NCBI GenBank assembly: GCA_001632435.1
Contig: KV424139.1
Coordinates: forward strand, 1-38,183
Source of the DNA: Calocera cornea HHB12733
Taxonomy: Eukaryota > Basidiomycota > Dacrymycetes > Dacrymycetales > Dacrymycetaceae
Direction of reading: 5' to 3'
Length of the DNA stretch: 38,183 nucleotides
Of this stretch, positions 1 to 10,500 are shown piece by piece. Positions within the stretch are counted from its first letter, which is position 1; every line of letters starts with the position of its first letter. A program made the translations under genes and the position numbers. Under the pieces are notes generated by a model, which had not been told where the DNA came from, did no database searches, and saw only the letters and a list, made by a program, of their open reading frames with translations.

Positions 1-448
1 GCTGCTGCTCGGCCAGTGGCAACGCGGATTCTCGGCCCGGCTCTCCAGGATGGCTGGACCATCCCCAACCTCCGGCGTGGTCTCGACACGTACGAGACTG
101 TGCTGATGCACTGGGACGTTGGCGATCCACAGCGAGGGCTGCTCGTTCCTCTGAAGGATTGGCCTGACGAGCGGCACCGGGGCGATCACGGCAATCAGGC
201 CGGTGGAGTGGGCGTGAAATATCATGAGCGGGCAGTGGTTGCGCGCGAGTACCATCGGTATGTGGGATACACTCTTACCCCACCGAAGGCTGTCGCTGAC
301 TCTTGTTCGACTCCACAGAATGGGAAACAAGGCTGCGTTCGAAGACGCTTACTGCCAGGGAGGGAGGGGGGCACGGAGAGTCTTCGAGGCCATCCAGAAG
401 GCTCGGGACGCGAGGGGGGAACGCTCACGACGCGCCAAGCGCACATAA
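1..448 (+). CDS. 3' end of an unrecognised gene (partial)
   Basis: The reading frame is open from the first base of the window and joins across a 61-nt intron (258-318, donor GTATGT, acceptor CCACAG) to a second exon ending at a TAA at 446-448. The visible C-terminal 128 or so residues are hydrophilic. They include an HWDVGDP stretch and end in a strongly basic tail rich in Arg, Lys and Ala (ending RRAKRT), as expected for a nuclear or nucleic-acid-binding protein. I do not recognise the family. The intron is supported because both flanking exons stay in frame and the unspliced reading continues only into unrelated sequence. The start lies outside the window, so function cannot be judged. Confidence 0.5.
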
Positions 449-2565
449 CGACTATATTATCGATATCTGTCTAGCTGCTATCTTACCTATCGTATACGAA
501 TGAAACATACCGTTGTCAACCCCCCCCCTACGTGTGCGTGCGATGTGCAAGGCTCGAACACTCGACCACACGACGAGCCGACCCCCCCGCAAGCCCCGTA
601 AGCGCCCGTAAGCGCGCGCGTAAGTCCATCGAAGAAGTGGCACTTCCTACTTCCCTTGCCCCAAATCGACCCCTGCGTCACTTTCGCTACGCTTACGGGC
701 GATTTCTAGCCCAATTTTGGGCCTTTAAATTCAATTTTTCTCCCAGCTGGAGCAGCTGGGCAGGGGGCACAATGCATGGTAAGTGAATTTTTATTTCTAA
801 CTACTTTTGAGAAGCTAAACTATGTGCAGACTGTCGCACGCGGCGTTGCGCGCGCGCGCGCGGACAGCGAGCTCGGCCTTAGGGACGACGTCGGCGCTGG
901 CCGCCACCGCACACGTGACGGGCGGGCGGGGGCGTATGCTTACGGGCGGACGCAAACGGCACAGCCTCGGGGCCCGTAAGTTTAGGCAAGAATAACAGCT
1001 TCTCCCTCGGGGCGCGCAGGGTGGCGTCGCTCGTCCTCAGAACCCGGCCATGCAGCAGGGCGAGAAACGGGGGCGCAACCGTAGCCATCACAGTGTGCAT
1101 CGGCTGTCCCCTGTGGTCGGGCCCGAGAGGATCGCCCATCCATCCATCGCAGCCATCCGTTCCCAGGGCAGTGCATCAGTTATGCACACTGTACATATGT
1201 ACGTACCCCCCCGCTCGGACTGACTCGCTCTTGCGATCCCCTGCACTAGCCCGAGTCAGCAGTGCCGTGCCGACATGCCGTGCACGGTCCAGCCCAGCGC
1301 GCCCGCTCGCTTGGCCGGCAAAACCGGTCACCCTCAGAAGTCGGGGTTGCCCTCCAGCCCGCGAGGACGCACGGTGGACGGATGACGGATCCGGAGTACA
1401 TATGATGCCCGCCTCGCCCCGCCTCGTGCCGCCCCGTTAGCAGGCGGGCGTAGGAGGCGCACTGTATGTATGTATGTACCCCTAATTCGCGCGTGGCGAG
1501 AGGGAGGACCGCGGGGATGACTCGGCGAAAGTGTGTGCTTAGGACGTACTGTCCCGGGGGGCAACCCCAGCTTCGGTCTTCTCAGGCTCGCCGCGTTCCG
1601 TCCCGTGCTTAGGTGGCTAGACGGGTACTCCAGCCCAGCGGCAGGCGGTAGCTGACTCGAGCACCTGCAGCCGTATATCTTCCTCTTCCTGCCCGGTTTC
1701 CCATTTTGTTCAACTGGCTCCATCGAGAGATCCCAACATCGTCATTAGCATCCTCATACAGCACGGGAATAGCCCCCGGACGCGTCAGCACAAGAATAGC
1801 ATCCCCCTTCCGAAGGCTCTGCGGGAAGGAGCACCCCAGAAATATGTAACTGCTCTTGCAGTATACTTACCCTTCCGGGCCGAGCCCGACGCAGAGGAAA
1901 GATGGGGCGGGTCCGGGCTGACTGAAGACCGAGGGGCATGCAGCGATGGCCGGGGCGTGGCTTGATCCCCAAGGAGGGCTCGGGCTGGGTGAAACGTGAG
2001 GGCTTGGGATGTTGCGGCGCGGGGGTTAGCTGCTGGACACGCTCTGCAGGTGTTGCTTTACTTCGGTGGCACGATACTGTATACAGCACACCATACAGCT
2101 GTTGTGTATAATAGGCTGCCACTAGCATTACAGGACTGCTCCGTGCGGTGCGTAGGCAAACGTCCGTTCGCTGCTCACGCGCCAGGCGTATGTTCATGAT
2201 TCTTGCGCCATCAAAGCGAATTGCGCAAGAGGGATGACGGCACCGAACGCGCGTGCATGTGCGCCTTGGTACACTGCGCCCGAACAATCGAGCACCCCAA
2301 TTCTCATGCCCAGCCCGATCGCATCGCAAGAGGAGAGGTGTTGTGGTTGCCTGATACTGTATCCCGTGAGCAGCGGGTGGCGAGGGCTGTTGGACGACTT
2401 GCGGCCGCGGCGTTCTGCTCCGCATCATCGGACAACCCCGAGTCGGAGCACTGCGGCGCGCCCTCATTGTCCAGGCCGTCCGCCGTCGTCGGTCCCTCGC
2501 GGGCCCTTTCGGAACCCCCTCCTCAACGGCCGCTCTGGATCCCGGTTCTACGGTCCACCCTCCCC
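449..2565. other. Long gene-free stretch between two 3' ends
   Basis: This 2.1 kb lies tail-to-tail between the gene ending at 448 and the minus-strand gene ending at 2566. The open frames in it look like by-products of high GC: they lack plausible splice partners and are rich in Arg, Pro, Ser and Ala. The distinctive content is a cluster of CTTACGGGC/GCCCGTAAG motifs and two short hairpins between 594 and 980 (listed separately), plus a GTAT-rich tract near 1464-1480. No RNA gene was seen. Confidence 0.5.
594..980. repeat. Cluster of CTTACGGGC motifs with two hairpins (MITE-like)
   Basis: GCCCGTAAG or a one-base variant occurs at 594-602, 604-612 and 972-980, and its reverse complement CTTACGGGC at 692-700 and 939-947. 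Between them are two perfect short inverted repeats: GCCCAA/TTGGGC at 709-722 and CCCAGCTG/CAGCTGGG at 742-760. A short non-coding segment with repeated terminal-type motifs in both orientations and internal palindromes resembles a MITE or the sub-terminal region of a DNA transposon. No target-site duplication was identified, so the boundaries are arbitrary. Confidence 0.35.
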
Positions 2566-3740
2566 TCAAGGGCCCAACCCCAGCTTCCTCCTCTCCCTGG
2601 CCCACCGCCTGTCCGTCCACTTGTCCCTAAGCCTCATCCCCTTCCTCGCCTTCACCTCCCCGGCATACCCGCCCCACCCACTCCCCCGAACAATCCGGTC
2701 CTCCATCCGCTCCCTCTCCCCCCACTGGGCGATGAGCGGCGCCGGCGGGCCCTGCAGCAGCGTCTTGGCAAGCCGGCGCGTGACCTCCCCGCGCAGCTCG
2801 CGCTGCCGCTGGTACGTCAGGTTGCGCACGCGCTCGCGTCGCGCCGCCCGGATGGTGGCGATTTGGCGCGGGGTGAGCGGGGCCTGCTGACGCTCGGTGT
2901 CGGCCTCGAACATGCGTTCAATGTTCTTCAGCTGCTCGTTAATGGGCTCGTCTACAAAGAACAGTCAGCCCTCTCATCGCATCTCCATCCATACCGTAGC
3001 ATAAGATCCGAGATCACTCACACCACTCCGTCTCATGCCCCGCGTATACGCCCTTCTCGTCCTGCAGGCCCAACGCCCACTCCGCCCGCGCCTCATCCCT
3101 GATCCAGTCCTTCCACTCCATATACAGCTGCTGCGCGCCCATGCGCCGATTCCGCGCGCGCTGCCGCCACGAGATCATGCGCGAGATGTGCTGCGGCTGG
3201 GGCTTGAGCATCGGGAAGGGCTTGTTGTGCGGCGAGCCGAGCGTCACCGCCCCGGTCACGATGGGCCGATTGCGCAGGTCTTGGAGACGTTGCTGTGGGT
3301 TGGATGAGCAGACGTTCTGGGACATATCTTTGCAGAAAAAGGCCCACCAGCTCTCTCAGCTCGATAGTCTTCCACTCGTTCCTCTTCCCCCTGGCGTAGA
3401 TAAGCCCTCCATACTTCTCCAGCATCTTCCCTTCCCTCTCCCCGCCTTCCCTCGCCCTAACAAACACCCCCAGCATCCTCTCCGCCTCCTCTAACAACTT
3501 TCTAGACTTCCGCGGGCCCGTCTGATTCCTCCCGTATCGCCATTTGTAGCCTAGCCACTGTGTGACAATGGGCGATGGAGAAGCGCGCAGGAGATGACGG
3601 TAGAGATGGAGCGTGGGTACGCGGTGCGCGGGGAGCTTCCAGAACGGCACATGGGGCCGGGTGCGGCGGAGTGAGGTGAGGAGGTGCGAGAGGAGGGAGT
3701 GCTGGGCCTGGAGAGCGGGAGAGAGAGGCGGGAGGGGCAT
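2566..3740 (-). CDS. LYR-motif protein, Cup1-like (mitochondrial)
   Basis: Three exons (3740-3348, 3292-3022, 2951-2566) with introns of 55 and 70 nt give a 349-aa protein. Residues 44-52 read LHLYRHLLR, the LYR signature, followed about 30 residues later by a KSRKLLEEAERML helix typical of complex-1/LYR proteins. Families with this fold act as small mitochondrial adaptors that bind acyl carrier protein and assist Fe-S or respiratory complex assembly. The length and the long C-terminal extension rich in Arg, Trp and Glu fit the fungal Cup1-like branch rather than the short LYRM subunits. The first intron is phase 0 and rests on a GTGGGC donor, which is weaker than GTGAGT. The start ATG at 3740 gives a basic, hydrophobic N-terminus plausible for mitochondrial import. 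A divergent gene begins 200 bp away. Confidence 0.75.
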
Positions 3741-3939
3741 GCCAGCTCAGCTTGGTCGTGCACGCTCTGGCTGGCAGGGAGGGAGCAGGGTCCGGACTTT
3801 GGGCGTTAGGCGCCCGCGCGGACGCGCGGCTCCGGGCGCTTGAGAAATTTTGACTCCGCGTCCCTGGCAATCCTGCTGGTTGCCTTTCCAGCTCTGCGTG
3901 TACTCGCCCCCCTCCGTCTCCCCCCACACAGGCAGCAGC
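3741..3939. promoter_or_regulatory. Shared divergent promoter region
   Basis: This 199-bp gap separates the start codons of the LYR-protein gene (minus) and the G-patch gene (plus). It must hold the core promoters of both, unless an upstream non-coding exon has been missed. A small AT-rich patch (GAAATTTTG) near 3842-3851 is the only departure from GC-rich sequence. No convincing TATA box was seen. The pairing of a mitochondrial-assembly factor with a ribosome-biogenesis-type gene would allow joint control, but that is inference. Confidence 0.4.
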
Positions 3940-5151
3940 ATGCCCCTAGACAGCCACCACCACCTCTCGCGCCTCGGCTGGCAAGGCAAAGGCACGGCTC
4001 TGCGGGAAGGCGGGCTCTCGCGCCCGCTGAACGTGAGCCAGAAGAAGAACCTCTCGGGCGTGGGGAAGGACAGGGACGAGGCGTTCCCCTTCTGGGATCA
4101 GTGCGTCTTTCTCCTCCCTCTTTTGCCCTCTCCGTATCTCGGATGCATCAAGCTGATGCATAGGCGTGGCGGTAGTGTCTTCACAGCAGCAGCGAAAAGC
4201 ATCGTCATCCGCGTCCCAAAAGGCGCAGACAGCTCCGGCTCCGACTCAGAGTCAGAAACCCCCACGCCCGCTCCTACCCCGCTAGCGCGCACGAGCACGG
4301 GGATCATCTCCAACCGCCGCCCACATGGAGGCACGCCCGCTCTTTCTGGCGCTTCTACCCCTACGCCGGCCGTGTCGGGGACGCAGACGCCTGACGGGGC
4401 TGCAGCGAGTGCCGGTGGGAGTGGGGGCCTGAGGGCCAAGATTAGCCTCCTGGCTCTGGCGAAGCAGCAGGCGGCGAAGAGCCAGCTGTACTCGCGATTC
4501 TTTCGCGGGCCGGTGTTGAGGATGGAGGAGGAGGAGGATGTGCGGGAGGATGTGTGGGCGCAGGAGGCCCAGGGGGAGCTGGAGGTTGAGCGGATGGCGG
4601 ATGGGAAGGATGAAGGCGAGGGAGAGGTGGTGGACAGTGTGTTGCTTGAGCGAAAGGTGATAATGACGGTGGAGAGGAAGAAGAAGCGAAAACTCCGGGA
4701 GGAAACGAGTGGGGAGGGAGGTGGGGAGGAGAAGCCGAGGAAGAAGAAACGCAGGGCTGCACTTGTGGACACTGCGGCTGCTTCAACCTCGACCTCGACA
4801 CGTCCTGCTACTACAGAGTCGTCCGTTTCACTTGCCACCGATGCAACTGTTCAACTTCTCGCCGTGACCCACCACAAGGGAGAGCTGAAGAAGAAGAGAA
4901 AACACTCTGCAGACGAAAATGTGGCCGAATTGGCCGAGAAAGAGCGCAAGAGGGAGAAGAAGCGCCGGAGGATGAAGAAGGAGGCGCGGAGGGCTGCTGA
5001 GGCTGCTGCGGCTGTTGCCGTTTCCGCTGAGAGCATACTAGCGTCGAGTGTAGCTTCGGTAGTGGATGTTGGGGTACCTCCTGTCGCGGCTGAGGGAGAG
5101 AGGAAGGACAAGAAGAGCAGGAAGAAGCGGAAGGAGGCGAAGAGCGCATAG
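3940..5151 (+). CDS. G-patch protein, Tma23/GPATCH4-like nucleolar factor
   Basis: Two exons (3940-4100, 4176-5151) with a 75-nt intron encode about 378 aa. The N-terminus carries a G-patch-like segment: RLGWQGKGTALREGG, then QKKNLSGVGKDRDEAFPFWDH, with the last His codon split by the intron, and then VFTAAAKSI. This arrangement at the extreme N-terminus matches the Tma23 and GPATCH4 type, which act in the nucleolus in ribosome biogenesis. The remainder is low complexity: a Ser/Asp/Glu and Thr/Pro segment, then several KKKRK-type basic clusters ending in KKSRKKRKEAKSA, typical of nucleolar localisation. The ATG at 3940 was chosen because it begins directly before the conserved region. An upstream in-frame ATG at 3850 would add 30 unconserved residues. 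Confidence 0.75.
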   Translation: MPLDSHHHLSRLGWQGKGTALREGGLSRPLNVSQKKNLSGVGKDRDEAFPFWDQCVFLLPLLPSPYLGCIKLMHRRGGSVFTAAAKSIVIRVPKGADSSGSDSESETPTPAPTPLARTSTGIISNRRPHGGTPALSGASTPTPAVSGTQTPDGAAASAGGSGGLRAKISLLALAKQQAAKSQLYSRFFRGPVLRMEEEEDVREDVWAQEAQGELEVERMADGKDEGEGEVVDSVLLERKVIMTVERKKKRKLREETSGEGGGEEKPRKKKRRAALVDTAAASTSTSTRPATTESSVSLATDATVQLLAVTHHKGELKKKRKHSADENVAELAEKERKREKKRRRMKKEARRAAEAAAAVAVSAESILASSVASVVDVGVPPVAAEGERKDKKSRKKRKEAKSA

Positions 5152-5555
5152 ATGTAGGTAGACCTTGCAGGCATTGCTTTTTGCCTCTATCATGCCCATA
5201 CCCTCCACCACCATACCCTGCTGTTATGAACACGCAATTTCTTCCCACACCAGAGCACACAAGGAGAAGGGTGACCAGACCGTTCCGATTAGTTACTGCC
5301 ATTCACTAGATTACTTTTGTGCCTCCTCTCTCAGCCAATGCGAGTCGAATGTGTGTGCATGTACCATATACAGTCCAATAAGAGCCCTCCTCCGCCCAAC
5401 CCCTCCCACGCCCACGCCAACCTAACCAAGATCTCTCCCAATGCAGCAACATCCATGGCCGCTTTTGCTCTCCGCCAGTGCCGCGATCCAATCGCCCGCA
5501 GTCTACTCCCTTCTCCATAGCATAAGGACACAAGGACAGACGGTGTTCGGCTTTT
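5152..5555. other. Convergent intergenic region
   Basis: The plus-strand G-patch gene and the minus-strand SWIM/RING gene end towards each other here. The 400 bp should contain both polyadenylation regions. Only short, unsupported open frames are present, and no repeat or RNA gene was recognised. Confidence 0.5.
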
Positions 5556-6998
5556 TCAGATATACAGTTCCTCCTCCTCCCAGTGCGGCCGCCTCTGGCC
5601 CCATCTTCTCGGTCCATTATAATCTACAGTAGCTCCCGCGTCAGCACTCCTCTCACCCCAGCAAGCATCAAGCGCCAAAGACGAAAGTACGCACAAGTGC
5701 TCGTATCCCTCACAGGGGAGATGCCCGCCGGGCCCGCAACGTTGATGTACCCCTCCGCATTAACGCCCGCCTGGTCGTCCCCCTCGCCCTCCCCGCCAAC
5801 GCCAACGCCAATCCCATTCACCGCGCCCTCATGCGGCCACGCCGCTCTGCAGGTGACGCAGCTCCTGCCATTGGGCGTCTTGGCCCACTGGACAAAGCAC
5901 CCCCTATGCAGGCCGTTCCCGCAGCTCTTGCAGAAGACCAGCCCGTCCTCGGCACCGGGGGGAAGGGACTCGTAGCAGATCGGGCAGTCGTCCCCTTCCT
6001 CCGGGAGGCGTTTGGACGCTGCGGCGGGGGGGGCTGCGGCCGTGCTGGTGGAGGAGGCGCTGGCGCTAGCGTAGGCGGCACGCACGCGCTCGGCTGCGAG
6101 GACGGAGGGAGCCGAGGGCGCGTTATTGAATATCTCTGCGAGCTCGGTGGAGAGGAGGGCTCTGCCGCATGTGTCAGCACACGCATACACAATCCCTGCC
6201 CATGACCTCGGGGACGGAGGGCACGGACGCACTTTTGGTAGTAGTACGTCGAGTACTGCGACACATTGAGCACCTTGAGCATGACGAACAGCTGCATCCC
6301 ATCCCACGCATCAGCACCCTTCCTACCCAGCGCGAGGAAGGAGCACAGCCCGGACTCACGATATGCTTGCAGTGGTTTCCCTTGAGCGCGTCGGGGCAGT
6401 TGCACGCGGGGACTTTGTCGACTGTGACGGTGTAGATCTGGGGTTTGTTAGCGCGTGCTGGGTCTGGGGGGACGGTAAGGGACGGGATGGGATGGGCGGG
6501 AGACGCACGTTTCCTGTCGAGCCGAGCACTTTGAACGTCTCCCTCAGCTCGTCGCCGTCTCGTTCCCTATCGACCAAGTAGAACCTTCCCCCTACGTCAG
6601 CCACACGATATTGCAAAGGCGGTATCTGGTGCGCACCTCTGCGTCAACACTCTGTCCACGCGATCAAGCACATTCTGCGGACAGCTCTTCCGGATCCTCG
6701 CGAGCCGCTTCTCGACCTGCGGCGTGTCCGGGTCGTCCTTCTTCCGCTTCTTCCTCGGCGTCTTGGGTGAGCTGCCCACCGATGTCGACGCCCTCCCAGC
6801 GCGGGCGGGGGAGGCGAAGCTGAACGCAGCGGTGGAGGTGGACGGCTGGGCCTCCCCCGGGCGTGGCCGGACAAAGGAGCGCGCGACGGCGGCGGCGGCG
6901 TTGGTGGCGCGCAGGAGGATGTCGCCTTCTTCCTCTTCTGCGGACTCGGACTCGGACTCGGAGGGAGAGGGGCGGCGCTTGCGCTTTCCTGCTGCCAT
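5556..6998 (-). CDS. SWIM and RING zinc-finger protein (putative E3 ubiquitin ligase)
   Basis: Six exons (6998-6637, 6584-6509, 6437-6360, 6291-6233, 6161-5695, 5623-5556) give 369 aa. The N-terminus has a basic KRKRRPSPSESES region and an RKKRKK nuclear-type signal. A SWIM finger follows at residues 158-171 (C158, C160, C169, H171: CNCPDALKGNHCKH). A RING finger spans about 251-296 with CPIC, CKSC, H277, C280 and CVTC. SWIM+RING proteins are typically ubiquitin ligases in which SWIM mediates protein or DNA contact. The last exon was recovered because a GTGCGT donor at 5694 leads to a continuation DTSTYYNGP, and this replaces a less natural read-through ending 23 residues later. The first acceptor (GGGGAAG) is non-typical but is the only one that keeps frame. 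Confidence 0.8.
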
Positions 6999-7523
6999 CG
7001 GCTGGGGTGTTCGGGGAGGAGGAGGAGGAGGAAGGATGGGGTCAACGCGGAGTGGGAGCGCGAGACAGCAAAGCGGGGCAAAAGCGGTCCCAGCGAAACC
7101 CTTCCCGATTTGGCGTTGGTTTCCCGGGTCCCGCTACCCCGGTGCTGTGTGCTGATGGGCTGGGGACGGAAGGTTGGACGTGACTGTGCCTTGTATGGCT
7201 GGTGCCTAACTCATCAATGCGTTCTCATGGGCGTCTCACGGATGGACATTGGACGCCACAGCACCGCCACTAACATCGCCTTATCTCGCCCCGGTCGGCG
7301 TGTTCGTAGCCAAGTCATCATCATCATCATCAGTGTCTCGGCTGTCGCATATTTGTCAATTATTCAACTGTCTGTCTGTCGGTATGTCGGAAATACAACC
7401 CCCCTGGGGTATTTTGGTATCGTACAGCACCATCTTCGGCTGGCGTTCCTCAGACGCACTAACCAAGCACGCAAGCGCCCACCCGTTGACCGCTGGTGGC
7501 TAACTACAGCTCATCCGGGCGAG
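6999..7523. other. Upstream region of the SWIM/RING gene
   Basis: This 525-bp region lies between the SWIM/RING start codon and the stop of the Egt1-like gene; both genes run on the minus strand. It should hold the SWIM/RING promoter and the Egt1 3' UTR. A (TCA)6 microsatellite lies at 7315-7332. No gene is supported. Confidence 0.4.
7315..7332. repeat. (TCA)6 microsatellite
   Basis: Six perfect TCA repeats lie in intergenic sequence downstream of the Egt1-like gene. Confidence 0.9.
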
Positions 7524-10500
7524 CTATGGCTCACTCAGATCAGCGTCAACCTCAGCGTCGTACGCCACACGCGCGCCGACCCACGCATACGGATAGTTGT
7601 GCTGCCAGAAATTGCGGAACGTGCGCCTCTGGGCGATGCGCGGGTGGGTGGCGTACGACCCGCCGAGCACGACCTGGTGCGTCCCGTCGTTGAAGTCGTT
7701 CGAGTAGCCCGGGTAGACTTCAGACGGGACGAAGCCCTCGTACGCGTCCATGATCGACGAGGTCCACTCCCACACACCGCCGTTATGGCCCTTGTTCTCG
7801 TTCGCGTTCCAGTACGGCCTGGTATGACCTCCGGTCAGTCTCCTGCGTTCCGAGAACCGCGGAGACACTCACGGAACAGGATGCCAGTTCTTGAACCCCA
7901 CATTGGCCATGGCACCCGTATCGGTCAAGTCGAGGAAGGCGCGCAGCTCGAACTCGGTTGGTATGCGGCCGCCCTTGGACTTGGCGTACGCAGCAATGTC
8001 ATCGTACGACGTCTGCACGGGCCAGTGCTGCGCATGCTCGAACTCGACATGACCATACACGCTACGGACCTGGGGTCGAGTGAGCATGCATATGCTAGCA
8101 ACCGACAGGAACATACCTGAATATCGCCGTCTACTTCAACCCAGCTCGTAGGGATCGGCCGGCCAGACTGCTCCCACCACGTGCGGTACTGCCCGTTCGT
8201 GACCGGCGTAACCTCGATCCTCACACTGCCGTGGCTGACGACACGCTCGGGGCTCTCGTTGTCCCAGCCAAACTCGTGCGTCTCCTTCCAGCTGTCGTCG
8301 GTGACGCTGTGGTCCTCGGTCTCGACATCGTTATGCCCCACCGTGATCGTGCCCGCCTCGAGGAGGAGGGTGGGCACGGGGTTTGCAGCGGGTGGGAAGG
8401 CCGCCCACTCCTTGGCGAGGGACGCGAAGGGCGGAGCGGCGAATCCCGGCGGGAACTGGGAGCCATTCGGCTCCCCTGCGACCTGAATCAGCATGTACAA
8501 CAGCGTCTACAAAACAGTGAGAAGTCGTTCCACCGCGCAACATAGTCGGGCCGACCTCGAGGTGCATGATCTCGTGCTCGAACACCATCGCGAGGATGCG
8601 GCCGACGCGGCGCAGGCAGTCCTTCTCCCCGGTCTCCATATGCTCGTACAGCTGTGCCACACGCATCCGGACTGCGTCGCGGAACGCGAGGATCTGGTCC
8701 AGCGTCGGCCAGTCCTCGTCCTTCTCAGGGACGATAGAGTGATCCTGGGGATTCCGTGCCATCAGCACGCGTCGAGGCAATCAGGCGGCGAGACACTCAC
8801 ATGACACTGGGTCGGATCATCCACATTTGGGTCGATGCCGCGCTGTGAAAAAAGGTTATTCCCCGGCCGCGCGGACTTGGAGCCGCGTTACACACCTCAA
8901 AGATGTCCTGCGCGAGGTCTTTTAGCCCAGCGAAAAGGAAGCAAAGGGAAGAAGCATACCTTGAAGTACTCCGGCTCGGTATGCGGTTCCTGGAAAAGGC
9001 GGGACAGATGAATGTCGAGGAATCTACGGGTAGATGAGCCGAGTGTCAGACGCTTCGCGAAGAGCCCCGAGGATGCCCAGGCACTCACGCGGGGATGTGC
9101 CCAAGATAGAAGAGGCACTTGTGGCGCAGGTCGATAGGCTTCCGGTGCATCATCGTCTCGGGAATCATGCCCACGGTGACACAGTCCCAGGCCTTCCAGA
9201 GCTCGTTCCACTCGTCGAGGGTCGGGACCCCGCCGGCAGGCACGCGCTTCAGCAGGCCAGACTCGTCGTCAGCTGACGGCTGTGCGTTGGGGGAAGAACT
9301 CGAGTGCGTGCTACCGGCGCTCATGTCGGGGTTGAACACATGACTGCTGACCAGCGGCTCGAGGGTCGGGAGAAGCGGGAAGTGGAACGCGGGCCGCTCG
9401 AGCAGGTAGAGCGTGTACAGCGGCTCGCCGGTCTCGCTGTTCCGGTTCGGCGACGGGTAGGACTCGATCACGCGCAGGTTCGCCGCGCTGAAGAGGGTCG
9501 CCACGTCGGAAGTCGAGTACTGCCGAGCGTTTATGAGCGACATACGGTCAGCCGCAGAAGCAAGTGTGAAGCGGACCTTGTAAGAATACTCAATGTTGAC
9601 ATCTTCCCCTTGGGCGATGTGCACGCTGAGGGCCTCTTCAGCAGCTGACCCCGGCGGAACAACAATCTGCATCTCCTCCCTGGACCTGTAGTATGCCTCA
9701 TGGCGACCTGTGCCCCATTCCGTCCCGATCAGCCCACCGCGACGGGATGGCAGAGGGCCGGGCCGGGGACGCACCTTGCTGCGCATCGTACCGGCCGATG
9801 TATTCCCAGTGGCTTGGCTCGAAGCTCGGCTGGCCCATCTCCTGCGCGGCGTTCGCCAAGCCGTTCATGATGAACTCGTTCGTCCAGTAGTCCCTGGGGC
9901 TGTACGCGGACTCGACGCGCCACGGCTCGTTCCGCCCGTCGAGGCCGAGGAGGAGCGTGTCGGTGCTGGCTGGGCGGAGGGGCAGGCTGGCGAGGAAGGG
10001 CGCTGCCGCGTCGCGCGTGAGGTTGCCGAGGGAGGAGCCGAGGAAGAGCAGGTGCAGGGGGGGCTGCTCGCCCTCGCTCGCCAGGCGGCGCGGGGGCGCG
10101 GGGGCGGGCGTCGCGAGCGGCGGGGTCGAGGGCGAGGACTCGGAGACGGAGGAGCCGGCGAGCGAGAGCGGGGGCGTGCAGCTCCGGACGGTCGAGGTGT
10201 CCTTGTGCTCTCCCATGGGCACGTCGAGCGCGCGCTGCGCCTGGCGGCCGCGCTCGCACGCCTCGTCAAACTTGTCCATCCCGTCCTTGTCCAGCACGGG
10301 CGTCTCGTGCGCCTCTGCGACAGAGGCGTCGATGCCCCCCGAGCGGATGAACTCGATCCCGCCCTCGTACGTGCCCCACAGGCCCTGGGCGTCGACCTTT
10401 CCCGTGAGCGCCGAGCCGTACGTCTGCATGAGCAGCTTGAGCGAGCGCTCGAGCTCGCCGTGCTCCAGGTCAAGCGCGTAGTACGTGAATGGGGCAGTGG

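Noticed and set aside
541..580. tRNA-like GGCTCGAACACTCGACCAC sequence
   Set aside because: It resembles a T-loop only superficially. No acceptor, D or anticodon stem can be drawn around it on either strand.
2203..3102. 299-codon plus-strand open frame
   Set aside because: It overlaps the LYR-protein gene in antisense and consists of Pro/Arg/Leu-rich sequence without any family feature.
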